A program made the translations under genes and the position numbers. A DNA stretch of 64,000 bases, from contig JAKMXF010000055.1 of NCBI GenBank assembly GCA_024704765.1, forward strand, positions 885,264 through 949,263, in the 5' to 3' direction. Source of the stretch: Oopsacas minuta. Its lineage: Eukaryota; Porifera; Hexactinellida; Lyssacinosida; Leucopsacidae. The notes under the pieces are model-generated. The model had not been told where the DNA came from, made no database searches, and was given only the letters and a program-made list of their open reading frames with translations. Below are positions 12,441-23,367 of the stretch, piece after piece. Position 1 is the first letter of the stretch. Each line of letters opens with the position of its first letter.

Positions 12441-13635
12441 TAGTTTTACTCGACAAATATACGTAAGTAATTGGTCCTATATAATAAGTAGTCAATATTA
12501 TAAAATAAATCCTTCATCAAATCTAACAAATTACGAGTTGATGCTATGATGGCTCTTTCTATAAGTCCCGCATTAGATAAAGAACACATCCTGCCCTCAA
12601 CTTGTATCGCGGCATCAGAGAACAATCTTAACTTGTAAAGTAAAAATTTGAATAGACATAGAAGTGTAGGTCAATGATAGTTGGATTCATTTATGGCCAA
12701 ATGATACTTGATTATGTGAGGAATTTCAGGGAAGAAGCACCTGCGGATATACTGGTATGAAATGAAATGAAATGCAGTATTTTTGTCAACTGAAAGTGAA
12801 ATTTATTGATTGTATTCCAGTTAGCAGCAGTACATATGACCCACCTGTTGGCTACTGGGATATAAAGATATGGGCCACAAGGGAGCACTAGGTAGGCTAT
12901 AGCAAAGAGTCGAACTGTTTCAGAGTCAGATCAATTGGTGGAAGATTATTAATATGCAAACAGTTCATTATTCGGATTAGTGAATGTAAAATATTTTTCT
13001 ATTAGACAATCAAATATTAGTTACCTGAATAAGAAAATTCTACTAAGAAATAATATATCTGTTTAGGACTAACTAAAGATGTAGTATTCTCAATAACGAA
13101 AAGCTGAAAGTACATTTGGGTTAGTCTGTAGTCTCCCATCAAATGTATGTATTTTAGTACTGAATTAGATTTGAGAAATTGGATGAACAGTTGTATACGA
13201 AAATTTTAGTTAGGAATAAACATTTCCTGGAATCAAAGATACAATATCTACCGCTCTAGAAGTCATCAAAGAATGCCACGGATTACAAAAGATAAAAATC
13301 TCGCTGGACAATTTTTTCCGAAACACTAGTGAAATTTAGAAATATAATGGTTGATAATTAGCTCTACAATGATGCAATTCCGCTATACAGGCCTGTTCGT
13401 TATGTTGAACCATGGATTGTTTGAAGTCTGAACATATAAATGAAATTTTAAAATCGAAACTGTTATTCCTAATAATGCCTGATTTACTCTATAGTCACTT
13501 CCATAACATGTGTAAATTCTGAATTCGATTTGTATTAAAGAAATTTTGATAATTTCATTGTAAATTCCAGAAGTTAAGTATTAAGTGATAACAAATAATT
13601 TGGATAAAATACAAATATCGTTTCTAGAGATGTGA
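12441..13635. other. Non-coding stretch
   Basis: No gene or repeat recognised. It precedes, on the minus strand it follows, the exon cluster at 13.6-16.2 kb. Confidence 0.35.
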
Positions 13636-13760
13636 ATTAAATAAATTTAAACTTCTTGGGCTTCCATGACTCAGCTTTTTCCCTTTGAGACAAATTCATA
13701 TTCTTAACAGTAGGAAAGTATACAGTTACACGTAATGAATATGAGCTTCTTGTAGATGTA
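13636..13760 (-). CDS. Candidate terminal exon, unrecognised gene
   Basis: After a possible acceptor (ATCTACAAG) the minus strand is open as SYSLRVTVYFPTVKNMN then a basic tail WKPKKFKFI and a TAA stop. The amphipathic body and basic end look like a real C-terminus rather than intronic noise. The reading phase needed here does not close with the best donor of the exon at 13850-14212, so an intermediate exon or another acceptor would be required. No family recognised. Confidence 0.3.
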
Positions 13761-13849
13761 CCATCAGAAAATTTACAGGTTCGACACTGCTGCACGAAAT
13801 TTCATTATGTCCCCTTCTAATTAAAACATATTCTGGTTCACTAGTATAC

Positions 13850-14212
13850 TGAGTGAAGCACCTCCAAATAATTTATCGAATACCTGTGGTTTCAATTCAA
13901 TGAGAATGTATTTCTTCCATAACTTGAGCATTATAGTAAGGACTGAAGTGGAAGGCCAATTCAGTGATCCACGATCAATAAATTGTATAAGCGTTTTTAC
14001 AGCTTGAGAATGAACGAAGTCCATAACTTTGTCCTCTGTTAGAAACAAAATGTAATCTGAGCATATATTTTTTAGATCTTTGAAATAAAGAATTAACATA
14101 TATCCTCCAATAAATGCTGAAGACTGTATGATTGAGAGAGGTGTTTCTGATGTCCTCTCATCAATGATAGGAATGAACAACTCTAGATCAACATTACATG
14201 CATCTTTTTGAA
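13850..14212 (-). CDS. Candidate 363-bp exon, unrecognised gene
   Basis: On the minus strand a pyrimidine-rich acceptor (CATTCTCTTCCAAG) precedes 121 open codons ending at a GTATAC donor. The length is a multiple of three, so it enters and leaves in the same phase. The peptide includes LFIPIIDERTSETPLSII, a hydrophobic segment GGYMLILYF, and WPSTSVLTIMLKLWKKYI. It has the helical, leucine-rich look of an armadillo/HEAT-type or other all-alpha protein, but I recognise no family. It lies on the same strand as the huntingtin-like exon about 20 kb upstream, yet I could not match it to huntingtin. Confidence 0.5.
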
Positions 14213-14840
14213 CTTGGAAGAGAATGTAAGTATAAACATTTTTTACGAGATGTTATTAGTAGAAGATTGTTTTGAAAATAGTTTGAGGATATTATATATT
14301 TTCAGTCGTCTTACACTAACATAAACTTGGCAAGCAGTATGCTCTTACTAACATCCTAGAAACCCGAAATGATGCCCATATAAATCATTTTGCAAGACGA
14401 ACTAAGAACGTAATCAAAGCCACAACTATTAGTCAGATAATAAACAATTTTAGGTAGACAGTAAATATGTAACTATGGTGGAACGATCTGAATGTTTGTC
14501 GAGTTAATTTCCACATTGTCATGAATGCTTTTTCAAATGTCCAAGCCATTCCGAAACCTGCGAAAGGAATAAAATGATTGAGTCATGGTAGGTTAGAGGA
14601 AGTAATAGACTATCTCTGAGGCGAAGACCCTTTGTAGGTGTATTGATGTTGAATATATCTATACACTACAACTTTTTCTCGTAAAATCTTCTGTTTCAGG
14701 GAAATAAAAACATTTCTAGTGGAGTTCTGAGTTGTATAGGGGCTGCAGTTCGCTCTTTTAAAATTCTCAAAGCCAGATGAACATTCTGACGTTCAAGCTT
14801 TGTTTGCTAGCAAGATTTACCAATTAACAATTGTGCTTAC

Positions 14841-14952
14841 TTCACAGATGCAAATTGTTCCAATTTGGATAGTAATCTAACATCTTCCACTGTAGTTGTG
14901 TTTGTAATGGGCAAGTTTACGAATGATGGAAAAGTGAAGGTCCCTTTGTAGT
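14841..14952 (-). CDS. Candidate 112-bp exon, unrecognised gene
   Basis: The minus strand has an acceptor (TTAATCATACAG) and a good donor (GTAAGC). The open frame reads YKGTFTFPSFVNLPITNT and then VEDVRLLSKLEQFASV. Just downstream (about 14700-14800) a further open block reads ERQNVHLALRILKERTAA, which may be the next exon, but the phases do not match with these exact splice sites. No family recognised. Confidence 0.45.
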
Positions 14953-15354
14953 CTGTATGATTAAGCAAATTGTTTCTTATTTTTCAATAATGAATAAAAT
15001 CAACAAGAAAATAAGGAACGACTAGAATCGACGGAGTGAGGAACATAATGTTTTAGCTGCGATGTATTAGAAAATAACTCAAAGAGATAAAATTTAACGT
15101 ATAATTGTCGGTTATAAGAGTAACAACAAAAAGAACACAAGATTCAGTATCAGATGTTCCTACAAGTTTTAGAGAAAAGGACATTTTCAGGCTGGCAATG
15201 AATGAATGAACTGCAACCGAGATGGTAACTCAGATTGTGCCTTTGTTAAGATTCTTCGGTGTTATTTTCAAGCTTAGCTAAGGATTAAGATACACAAGTT
15301 GAAGCACTACAAACAGCTAGTTCAATAGAATCGGAAGAGTATTTAGAAATGTCT

Positions 15355-15606
15355 TCAATTAGGTCGAGTGATTTGATGGACAGCTACTGTTTTACTACAA
15401 GAGAGGGGAATCTTTTGGTGAAGAGATGCTCTCGTATTACAATGGGCGTCGATGGTCAAGTAAGATTCAAATTCCAAATATTCTTGAGAAAGAGAAGGAT
15501 ATAGTATATATAAAGAAGTATTTGATGCACTGCAGACGAGCCAATTGTTAGATATATCAATATTCTTCAGTTTTCTTACAAGATCAGAAAACGTGTCCAC
15601 ACACAC
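15355..15606 (-). CDS. Open stretch, possible exon
   Basis: Eighty-three open minus-strand codons reading DTFSDLVRKLKNIDIS near the start. It lies between two better exon candidates on the same strand, but I could not place convincing splice sites at both ends, so it may be chance. Confidence 0.2.
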   Translation of the reverse strand: MCVDTFSDLVRKLKNIDISNNWLVCSASNTSLYILYPSLSQEYLEFESYLTIDAHCNTRASLHQKIPLSCSKTVAVHQITRPN

Positions 15607-15662
15607 AATTCATGTGTTACTAATTCTTGTTGAAGAACACTTTCCTATGTAACTTTCATTAA

Positions 15663-15787
15663 TTAGGTTCTCAATTTCTTATCAAAGTCTAGTGGATCAA
15701 GTTTGACAATAGTCTTCTGGAGATAGGAAGGATAATTTGGTACAATAGAAGGAACTACACCTTCACTAATCCAGGTATACGATGTGA
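15663..15787 (-). CDS. Candidate exon, unrecognised gene
   Basis: Following the acceptor ACCATTTGTAG on the minus strand, the frame is open as TSYTWISEGVVPSIVPNY and SYLQKTIVKLDPLDF up to a TAA at 15663-15665. The amino-acid pattern looks coding. The donor is unclear, so the true 3' limit may be short of the stop. The phase is compatible with the exon at 16088-16170 if that exon uses an internal GTAATG donor. Confidence 0.4.
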
Positions 15788-16087
15788 CTACAAATGGTAT
15801 GTTATAGTATTAAAGGTGGTACAATTATGAGAACATATTAAGATAGATACAAACCAAAAACATTACGAGCATTAATTGAACAGCCTGAGTTATGTAATAA
15901 TATAAAACTAGGTGTTTGGTTACTGTAAATATAATCCGATCCTTGTACAATTAAAACAATTCAAAACTTGTCCAGTAGTTAGGTAGTAGAGCATCAGAGG
16001 TGAATAAAACTTCTCATGGTTGGAAATGTTTGCACAGAAGTATATAAATTGATTATCAGATCTGTGAAAAATCGTTTTCACTAATAC

Positions 16088-16170
16088 TTTTCTTTATCAG
16101 AAAATGGAATAGGATTTCCGCCATCATAACCATTACGGCAGTTAGGTACAACATCTAGCGGGCTAATCAG
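16088..16170 (-). CDS. Candidate exon, unrecognised gene
   Basis: On the minus strand a strong acceptor (CTTTTCATTACAG) is followed by LISPLDVVPNCRNGYDGG and NPIPFSDKEK, with a GTATTAG donor; an internal GTAATG is an alternative donor. It is the most upstream recognisable exon of this cluster. The sequence is not intron-like in composition, but I cannot assign a family. Confidence 0.45.
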
Positions 16171-18494
16171 CTGTAATGAAAAGAAAATTAATTAAAACAT
16201 GTGATGGACAGAATATGGACAAAGTAAGACGCGATGCGGCGTCATACTGTTAGTTTTGACAATAAAATATGAGTGACTATATTCTGAGTAAGAATATAGT
16301 CGAGATAGGATGCTATAAAGTACTAGACGTCAAGTAGATTACTAAACAAATTCTCTTTTCGAGGATATCAGCATAGCCATAATGTCTGGTGCCTGAATTC
16401 GACCAATTAAATTCCAGCATTTTTAGAATTCTTGAATCGTTGAAATCCTTGGTTTGACAATATATAGTCTGGTGAACAGTCGTGGATAGCGTAGCTCACG
16501 GTTTAGATTTACAATACTTCAAAAATTCCCAAAATTTGGCTTTCAGGAAATTCCAATATTAATATTTCAGGCATGTTAAGTAAGAAAGTAGATTGTCAAG
16601 GGCCTTAGCTTGTAAATATATGGAAGAAGCCCATCGGTGAGTTTTCCTTGCAAATATTTTTTATATCTGCTTTTATACATATAAGCAATAACACATAAGC
16701 CGACATGGCTTTAAAGTTAACCTCTTCTTATATGCTACTGTGTTAATGAGAATTAGAATTGGACTCAAACTTGTTCTTAAAGTTGTTGGTGAGTTAGGAA
16801 AGAGTTCATCTTAGTTTTAATGATAGATCGGATAGAATAATAGTTTTACACTCAGATAGGCCTCCTTTGGAGGATTTATACGTGAGAAGGAATAATATAG
16901 GATATTTTCCCATACATGCGGATGTGACTTCTTTTTTGTGTACTCACTAGTAGTTTTGAGGTTAAAAACTTATATTGTAAACAGATAATTTCGTCCTCAT
17001 CTAATCTAAATCCCGAAAAATGACTGAGCAGCACCTCGTTCAGATGCATTAGGTTTCAGAAAGGAATCCCAAGCTTCTTTATTGTTCAATATCAGGAATA
17101 AATTTGCCAGACTTTAAAATTCAGAATATAAATATAAATTTGCTAGAATAGAGGTCTAATCATTTAATTTCACTAACTACTAACTGTGTGAGATAGTACA
17201 GGTCAGAAGCAGTTGAATTAGAATATTTAGGTATATTAGGGAAGAAATATTGTTGTAAACATTAAAAGAGACTGTACTTTACGCTTGTGCACAAAAATGT
17301 AAGGGTCAAAAGGTCTGAAAGTATATAATTGAATAAAGGTTATGTCGAGAACTAATGTTTTCATACAAAAGTTTAGTGCAGAAATGAGACAAATAGAAAT
17401 GAAGTCACCAAAATTGTAGTCATCTGCTCAAAAATAAAATAACCTCTATAGGAGATCCATTTGGTATGTAATAGACAATACATTAAAATGCTTTATTTAA
17501 ATGTCCGGGATTAGAGGGGAACCCGGATCTTGGATGGTTCGACAGTATTATATGTGGGTGTTCACACTCCTGACCATATTCGTTAGTGTACTACCCGATC
17601 ATGATGTCCTTCATTGCAAAGTACTGGAGGGAAGTGACCGAAGATTTCAAATACATCAATTACTCGGACTTCTGAATTCAGATTAATTGATTACTAAAGT
17701 GATCTGACACCCATGAGCGACGCTGCCAAATGTGGCGGGGGGTCCGCTCCTCTAAGCCAGTTGAGATATTTTTTGCTAAGATAATACATCTAATATGAAT
17801 AAGCAACGCAGCCCTAGGCGCGAGATCTGCTTAAAGTACATTTACGATAATCCAAATACTTTATACTATTCTTAGCTATTCGACAACGCTTAATAATGTA
17901 AAAATTACAGTGCAAACAATCTATTTAAACCAAAAAGTAAGGTAAACAATATTTTGTAAAACAGTTGCATGATATAACAATATTAGGAATACATTCACTC
18001 TTCTACTGATCATTCATAATTAACAACTATACCTCTCTACCATTTTTTGAATTTCCAGAATACTATAACTCAGATCTCAATTGTTACGATACTTAGTCTA
18101 CTATTCTGTCAATTCTTTAATTTGGAATCTATGCACTTTTCACTATTATTGGTTACACTATATTCGTGGAAATTCTTTAATCCGGGTTCTTACATTATAT
18201 AATGCGGGAAATCACGTAGGAATTTTCCACAGGGTTATCCAAATACACTCTACTGTCGAATTCATATAAATACATTCAATTTTTGTGAATGATTTCAAGC
18301 ATTTCACTTCACAACAACAACCACGTCATATAGATAATGGATTCCAACACCAAAAACAGCCCCAACAGCAGCAACAATAACAACAACAACAATAACAAAC
18401 AAGTGTGGCAGGAGAGGGAAGAGAAGCGTTGTAAACAGCATTCAACAATTGTAAGACGATTAGTCAAATTTTGCAAGTAATTTCAGTTGTATTA
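16171..18494. other. Non-coding stretch
   Basis: No gene recognised. A CAG/CAA/AAC-rich low-complexity tract lies at about 18345-18405. A short open frame at 17501-17686 lacks any motif. Confidence 0.35.
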
Positions 18495-19797
18495 CAGGGT
18501 TAGGGATAAGTTCTGCAATAAAATTGAAATTAAACAAGAGGTTCTGCGAATGGTTTTAGGTGAATATTTATTTATCATATAATATCTTCAATATGTTTTA
18601 AACAGTATTTAGAGTATTGAGTCCTACTAGAAAAATTTTTTTGGTTTATGGACAAAGAAGCAAAACGGTCATTGATAACCTTGTCTCATAATGAAGGCAA
18701 GTTAGCTTCAGTAATGTCAAAAATACTGTCCATAAACAGATGGATAGTCTACCACACAATCAAACGTTACAAGGAGACTGGCAGTACCCAGGACAGGTTC
18801 AGAAAAGGTAGACCTCGTTCTGTTCGTACTCCTGCTATTAGGAAGCTCGTCCGGGAGAGGGTCAGGAAGAATCCTGTCAGAAGTATCCAAGTCATGGCAA
18901 AAGACTTCAATATTTCAACCAGAAGTATAGGGAGGATAGTAAAAGAGGATTAAGCCTTGAAATGCTACAAATTTCGAGAGGTATAGTTACTTTATGGGGT
19001 GAATAAGAGGCGTAGGTGTGAAAAATGTCTGATTCTGACAAAAAGGTTCACGGGGGGCACGCACCAGAGTATTGTCTTCTCCGATGAGAAGATTTTTATC
19101 GTAGAAATGGCATATAATTGCCAAAACAGTCGAATTCTTGCTCCAGATCAAAAGTTTATATCGTCATCAATACGCACAATCAAACTAACTCAGAAACCTA
19201 CATCGGTCATGGTTTGGGGAGCTATTACCTCTGATGGTCGGACACCTGTGGTGTTCATTGACAAAGGGGTGATAATTAACAAAGAGGTGTATGTAGAGAG
19301 CACTTTAGAGAACGCATTGAAGCCTTGGGCTGGTAAGCGCTTCAATGGCGCGCATTGGGTGTCCCAGCAAGATTCCGCTCTCTCCCACAAAGCCAAAATG
19401 ACATCTGAGTGGTTGAAACTCAATGTACCCGAATTTATATCAACTGAAGAATGGCCGACCTCTTCTCCAGATCTAAACCCTATGGATTTCTGCATATATG
19501 GTCCATCTTAGAGTCCAGGGTATGTGCCAAGCCTCACAAGAATGTCGAAAGTCTGAAGTCTTCCTTGAAAAGGGAGTGGGATTTAATCAGTGAAGACTTG
19601 TTGCGTGCTGCTGTCGAAAATTTCTATAAGCGATTGAGCCTATGTATCGCAGCAAAGGGGAATACATTCGAAGAGCTGGATTAATTTCGTATCCTTAGTA
19701 TGTATATTCACTAATTCATTACGAATTTCAACTACTATTATAGTAAAATAAGAAATATACTAGTTTATACTTGTTGCAGAACTTATGCCTAACCCTG
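18495..19797 (+). mobile_element. Tc1/mariner element, DD37D (maT-like)
   Basis: Both ends read CAGGGTTAGGSATAAGTTCT inward, flanked by TA at 18493-18494 and 19798-19799. The element is 1303 bp with one plus-strand transposase gene filling it. This is a normal size and layout for the superfamily, and the ends are well preserved although the gene is broken. Confidence 0.93.
18648..19684 (+). pseudogene. DD37D transposase (broken)
   Basis: The frame starts at ATG with an N-terminal HTH region (SKILSINRWIVYHTIKRYKE), then the linker RKGRPRSVRTP typical of the superfamily and a second HTH (RSIQVMAKDFNISTRSIG). The catalytic core has IVFSDEKIF (first Asp), VSQQDSALSHKA (second Asp) and SSPDLNPMD (third). 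I count 37 residues between the second and third Asp, the DD37D signature of maT-type elements. There is a TAA at 18951-18953, another stop soon after, and a frameshift near 19490, after which the C-terminus continues as SILESRVCAKPHKNVESLKS to 19684. It can no longer make a full protein. Confidence 0.9.
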
Positions 19798-19799
19798 TA

Positions 19800-20392
19800 T
19801 TTCTAAAAGCAATCAGTCAATATTTGTATATAATAATAATGTAAACAATAAATCAATACGTTAACACAAGGTATAGAATAAAAATCAAAATATGATATGT
19901 TAAGCTGTTCGTGTCCATCCAACAATTGTCACAAAAATATATCTTAAAGGCACTCTCCAACTTGAAATACTATTATTCAAATACATATACGAGAATAATA
20001 TACACTCACTCGTTGTAATTCCAATTGAAGTTGCAGAATGATCCGAGGTACATCAGTATTTTGCAAATTCTAGAAAAAGGATGCAAAAATAACATGATTT
20101 CTGAGAAGAAAAGGTACAATGGGCAATAGAAATAAGTTGATTTAACTTTCTTATTTAGTAATCAACTCGAAATAAGTAGTGTTGAAACACAATGCGACGT
20201 AGGGTATTATTCGAGGGCTGTAACGGGTGCTGAGCACAACCATTGAAAAACTATAGATATAATCCTTCAATAATTCTAGAAATACAAACATATATATATA
20301 TAATGGCCTATTATAAATGTACACATATAAGAATAGATTCATTGCGTTTAATAGTATAGATATATTAATGTTTGTGTATATATGTTTGTATG
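19800..20392. other. Non-coding stretch
   Basis: Nothing recognised. The right part is TATATA-rich and runs into the TGTTTGTATG-type tail of repeat copy B. Confidence 0.35.
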
Positions 20393-20973
20393 TCCAGAAA
20401 TGATTGAAGAAGCTGGAAAACCCAGAGGATGTGTTTTGGCATTCAGGAGTATTTCTGCCCTGTCTCGGACAAAATTATGACGTCAGTGTCACCGTTTAAG
20501 ACTAAAAAATTAACATTATTAACCATTGCTCACCTAATATACATGATAGAAGTTTGAAATTTGTATCCCAGGGACCCCTCAATGTGACAAATGCTCTGAT
20601 CTTATGATTCTGACCAAATTCAAACTCATCATGGAGTTATTACGTCATCAAGACTACACAAAAAGGTAAAATTCACCAAATTTAGGTATTTTTGAGAATT
20701 TCCTATTATTCGAGAGATGAAATGGCGAGATTACTAACCTAAAGCTAAGTAAGAGTTCCTGTAATACACAAAAGGCCATTGAATGGAATTTGAATGGACT
20801 ATGGTTAATAAAAAATTATAATCTCCAACAAAGATTATCGCCGAGGCACGTTGTACATAGTATATCCCATCGCGTAGCGACAAACAGCATCAAGAAATAT
20901 AGCTGTTTAATGCTTAAGTTAACTTGAGGCCTAAGCTGTCGCTCACAGCGAAACAGCAGGCGAAGCGCCCTAG
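20393..20973 (-). repeat. Long interspersed repeat, copy B
   Basis: Same family as copy A. The left end reads TCCAGAAATGATTGAAGAAG and is preceded by TATATATGTTTGTATG. On the minus strand this is a GGACATACAAACATATA tail, as expected of a SINE ending in a short tandem tail. The right end reads GGCGAAGCGCCCTAG, containing a small GGCG/CGCC hairpin. The tRNA-like head seen in copy C is missing. Confidence 0.72.
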
Positions 20974-22027
20974 TAAACATACATACATTCACATGGACTA
21001 ACTACGTTTAATAATATAGAAGTATATCAATTCATTAGAAATTATCTTACTTGTGGAATACCGACATTTTAGTGTAAGACGTTTGGCATTTTCAAATATG
21101 GAAATCAGACAAATCGATAATTGGGAAAAATCAACATCGATTCATACATCAATTTTGAAAAACGACACGAATATAAAATTGTATAGTATCGAAATTCCAT
21201 TTCTGTTTAAGAATGGATTAGCATTTGGGGTTAACATGGTTCACAGAACCAGAGCCTCAAACGATTCCAAGTAGATAGATTAAAAAATCACAAATTGGTG
21301 AAATTCTTTTCTGTACACTGGGGTAGTTATCGAAACAATATATGCAGTCTCAAATGATAGAATGAAAAACCCTTAAAAAAGACAGGTGTAGAAAACTAGT
21401 ATTCGAATGCTATAAATATTCTTTAGTGAATTTTGTGTTCAATTGAATGTCCACATTTCATTGATAAAATGACAATTCCTGAATATTTCTTATACCAGCC
21501 TGAAATAAGAAACAAGCATACTGTATTGCCAAATTTGGATGGAAGATAGATATATTTAGAGAAAGAAATCTAGCAAAATTAGTGATTACGAAGAAAATAA
21601 ATGCAACAATTCGGAAAAATTTGCTCTGGCTAAATTCAAAACATGTATTTCCACAACGATTATAAATATTCATTGGGCCAAAAATGAAATGTATTTCATT
21701 ATCTAAGGTTTAGTGATGTCGAAATATTTAAATTACAGCAGACTCCGCTTAATTGACCATCGGTGAATCGTGTCCAGAATTCAAAACAAAATTAAACAAA
21801 ATAACGGTAGAACCGTAAATAATTCTTTCCGTACCACAATGGTACGATTTAGATATAATAGCGGCGTCGGAACAAAGAACTTGATGTGTCGTTAAAATTC
21901 ATATGGTATTTATATAAACATTGGTACTTAGTCTACGGGAACATTTCTAAATATTTGGAAATGTAAAAGGAACAAATTAGTGACTCATACGTATATATTT
22001 GAAACTCAAATATAAAAGTGAATAGTA
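20974..22027. other. Non-coding stretch
   Basis: Short open frames at 21053-21274 (plus) and 21458-21673 (minus) have no motif or splice context. Nothing else seen. Confidence 0.35.
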
Positions 22028-23365
22028 CAGGGTGTAACAAATGTATTGTCGTTTTCTAAACTGAATATAACTAATCTCAAAATAGCACAAATATTACCGT
22101 TTTATTTCTCTATATAGTCTCCTTACCTTTCTAAAACTTGTGTAACTCGCCTAGGTATACTAGATACAATGTTTTGCAAAACATCACCCGATATATTACT
22201 CCATGCCTTTTACAAATTTTGTATTAGTCCGTTAACGGTAGTTGCTTGCTCCAGCTCATCTACCTTATCTTTCATGATAGCCCACAAATTCTCGATTGGA
22301 TTGAGGTCGGGCGTTGACATCAATAAAAGACCATGTCAAAACGCAGGAAGATTATGTTCACACCATTCCTGTGTCAGTTTAGCCGTGTGAGCAGGTGCCC
22401 CGTCTTGCATGAAAATAATCCCAGACATCTCTGAGGTCATAGACCGCTCTAAAACTGACCCATTTTTGGCTCTTTGTGAATGGCACCTTTGCATGTTCCA
22501 GCTAAAATCTTTGTACGGTAATAATCTCCATTTACAGTTTCTCCTTGAGGTATAATATGCAGCTCAGATAGGGCTTGGTGGGACATCATGCCCCACACCT
22601 GGATTTGGCTGGAAATTTTACCTCCATACAAGGTTGGATTGAAGCCGCATCCTTGCTCCAAACACGGTCATTCTGTTTGTTTGGTATTTGAAATAATTGA
22701 AAGGGAGATTAATCAGACAATAAAACTCTATTCCAATCACCAACTGTCCAATCCTTATGAGTTACCGCAAATTTCATCCGATTTTCCTTCATTTTTATGG
22801 TCAAACGAGGCTTCTCGGTCTTTTATAAGGTTTCACTCCCAAAGACTTACGTAAATACCGATGGACAGACATGTGGGAAACATTACAACCACCCCTCGTT
22901 AACCTCAAAGCGAGCTTATGCGTTGATTGCCTTCTCTTTCCTAAAGATTTCTTTAACACAATTTTGGCAACTCGGTTAATTTTCGGTGGACATCCAAACT
23001 TAGGCTTGATTCCATCGAAAATCCAAGATTATCGCTGCGTCCCCACCTTTGAACAGATCGAATATGACGTTGAGTCTCTGAGCAACCGTTTTAGTTCTTT
23101 CTCCAGCTTTTAGCATCCCTATTGCCTGAGATCTTAAGGAGGATCCATAATCTTGGACATTCATCTCTTATAGAATTTAGAATTATTTGAAAATACCAAG
23201 AAAAAATCGAAAAGTTGAATACAATAAAAATTGACTGCTATATACTTTGACAATAACATGTATCAAAACTCTTGAGTAAAGGAATCAATGATTAAGGTTG
23301 TATAATACTATGTAATGTCAAGCAACATTATCAGTAAATAACGACAATACATTTGTTACACCCTG
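22028..23365 (-). mobile_element. Tc1-like element with DD36E spacing
   Basis: Both ends read CAGGGTGTAACAAATGTATT inward, flanked by TA at 22026-22027 and 23366-23367. It is 1338 bp with the transposase on the minus strand. The terminal repeats match almost perfectly over more than 20 bp, suggesting a fairly recent insertion even though the gene is broken. Confidence 0.93.
22130..23165 (-). pseudogene. Tc1-like transposase (broken)
   Basis: Minus-strand reading begins MNVQDYGSSLRSQAIGMLKA followed by GERTKTVAQRLNV, a Tc1-type HTH. A middle piece reads VWGMMSHQALSELHIIPQGE, the conserved VWGxxS region. The C-terminal part has IIFMQDGAPAHTA (second Asp) and STPDLNPIENLW (the Glu). Reading through one in-frame TGA (probably a former Trp), I count 36 residues between this Asp and Glu. 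The first-Asp region is garbled by frameshifts around 22640-22680. It is non-functional. Confidence 0.85.
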
Positions 23366-23367
23366 TA

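Noticed and set aside
13850-16170. Calling the exon cluster huntingtin
   Set aside because: None of the peptides matches huntingtin as I know it; strand and position alone are not enough.
22169-23113. Plus-strand open frames of 60-88 codons
   Set aside because: They are antisense to the Tc1-like transposase.
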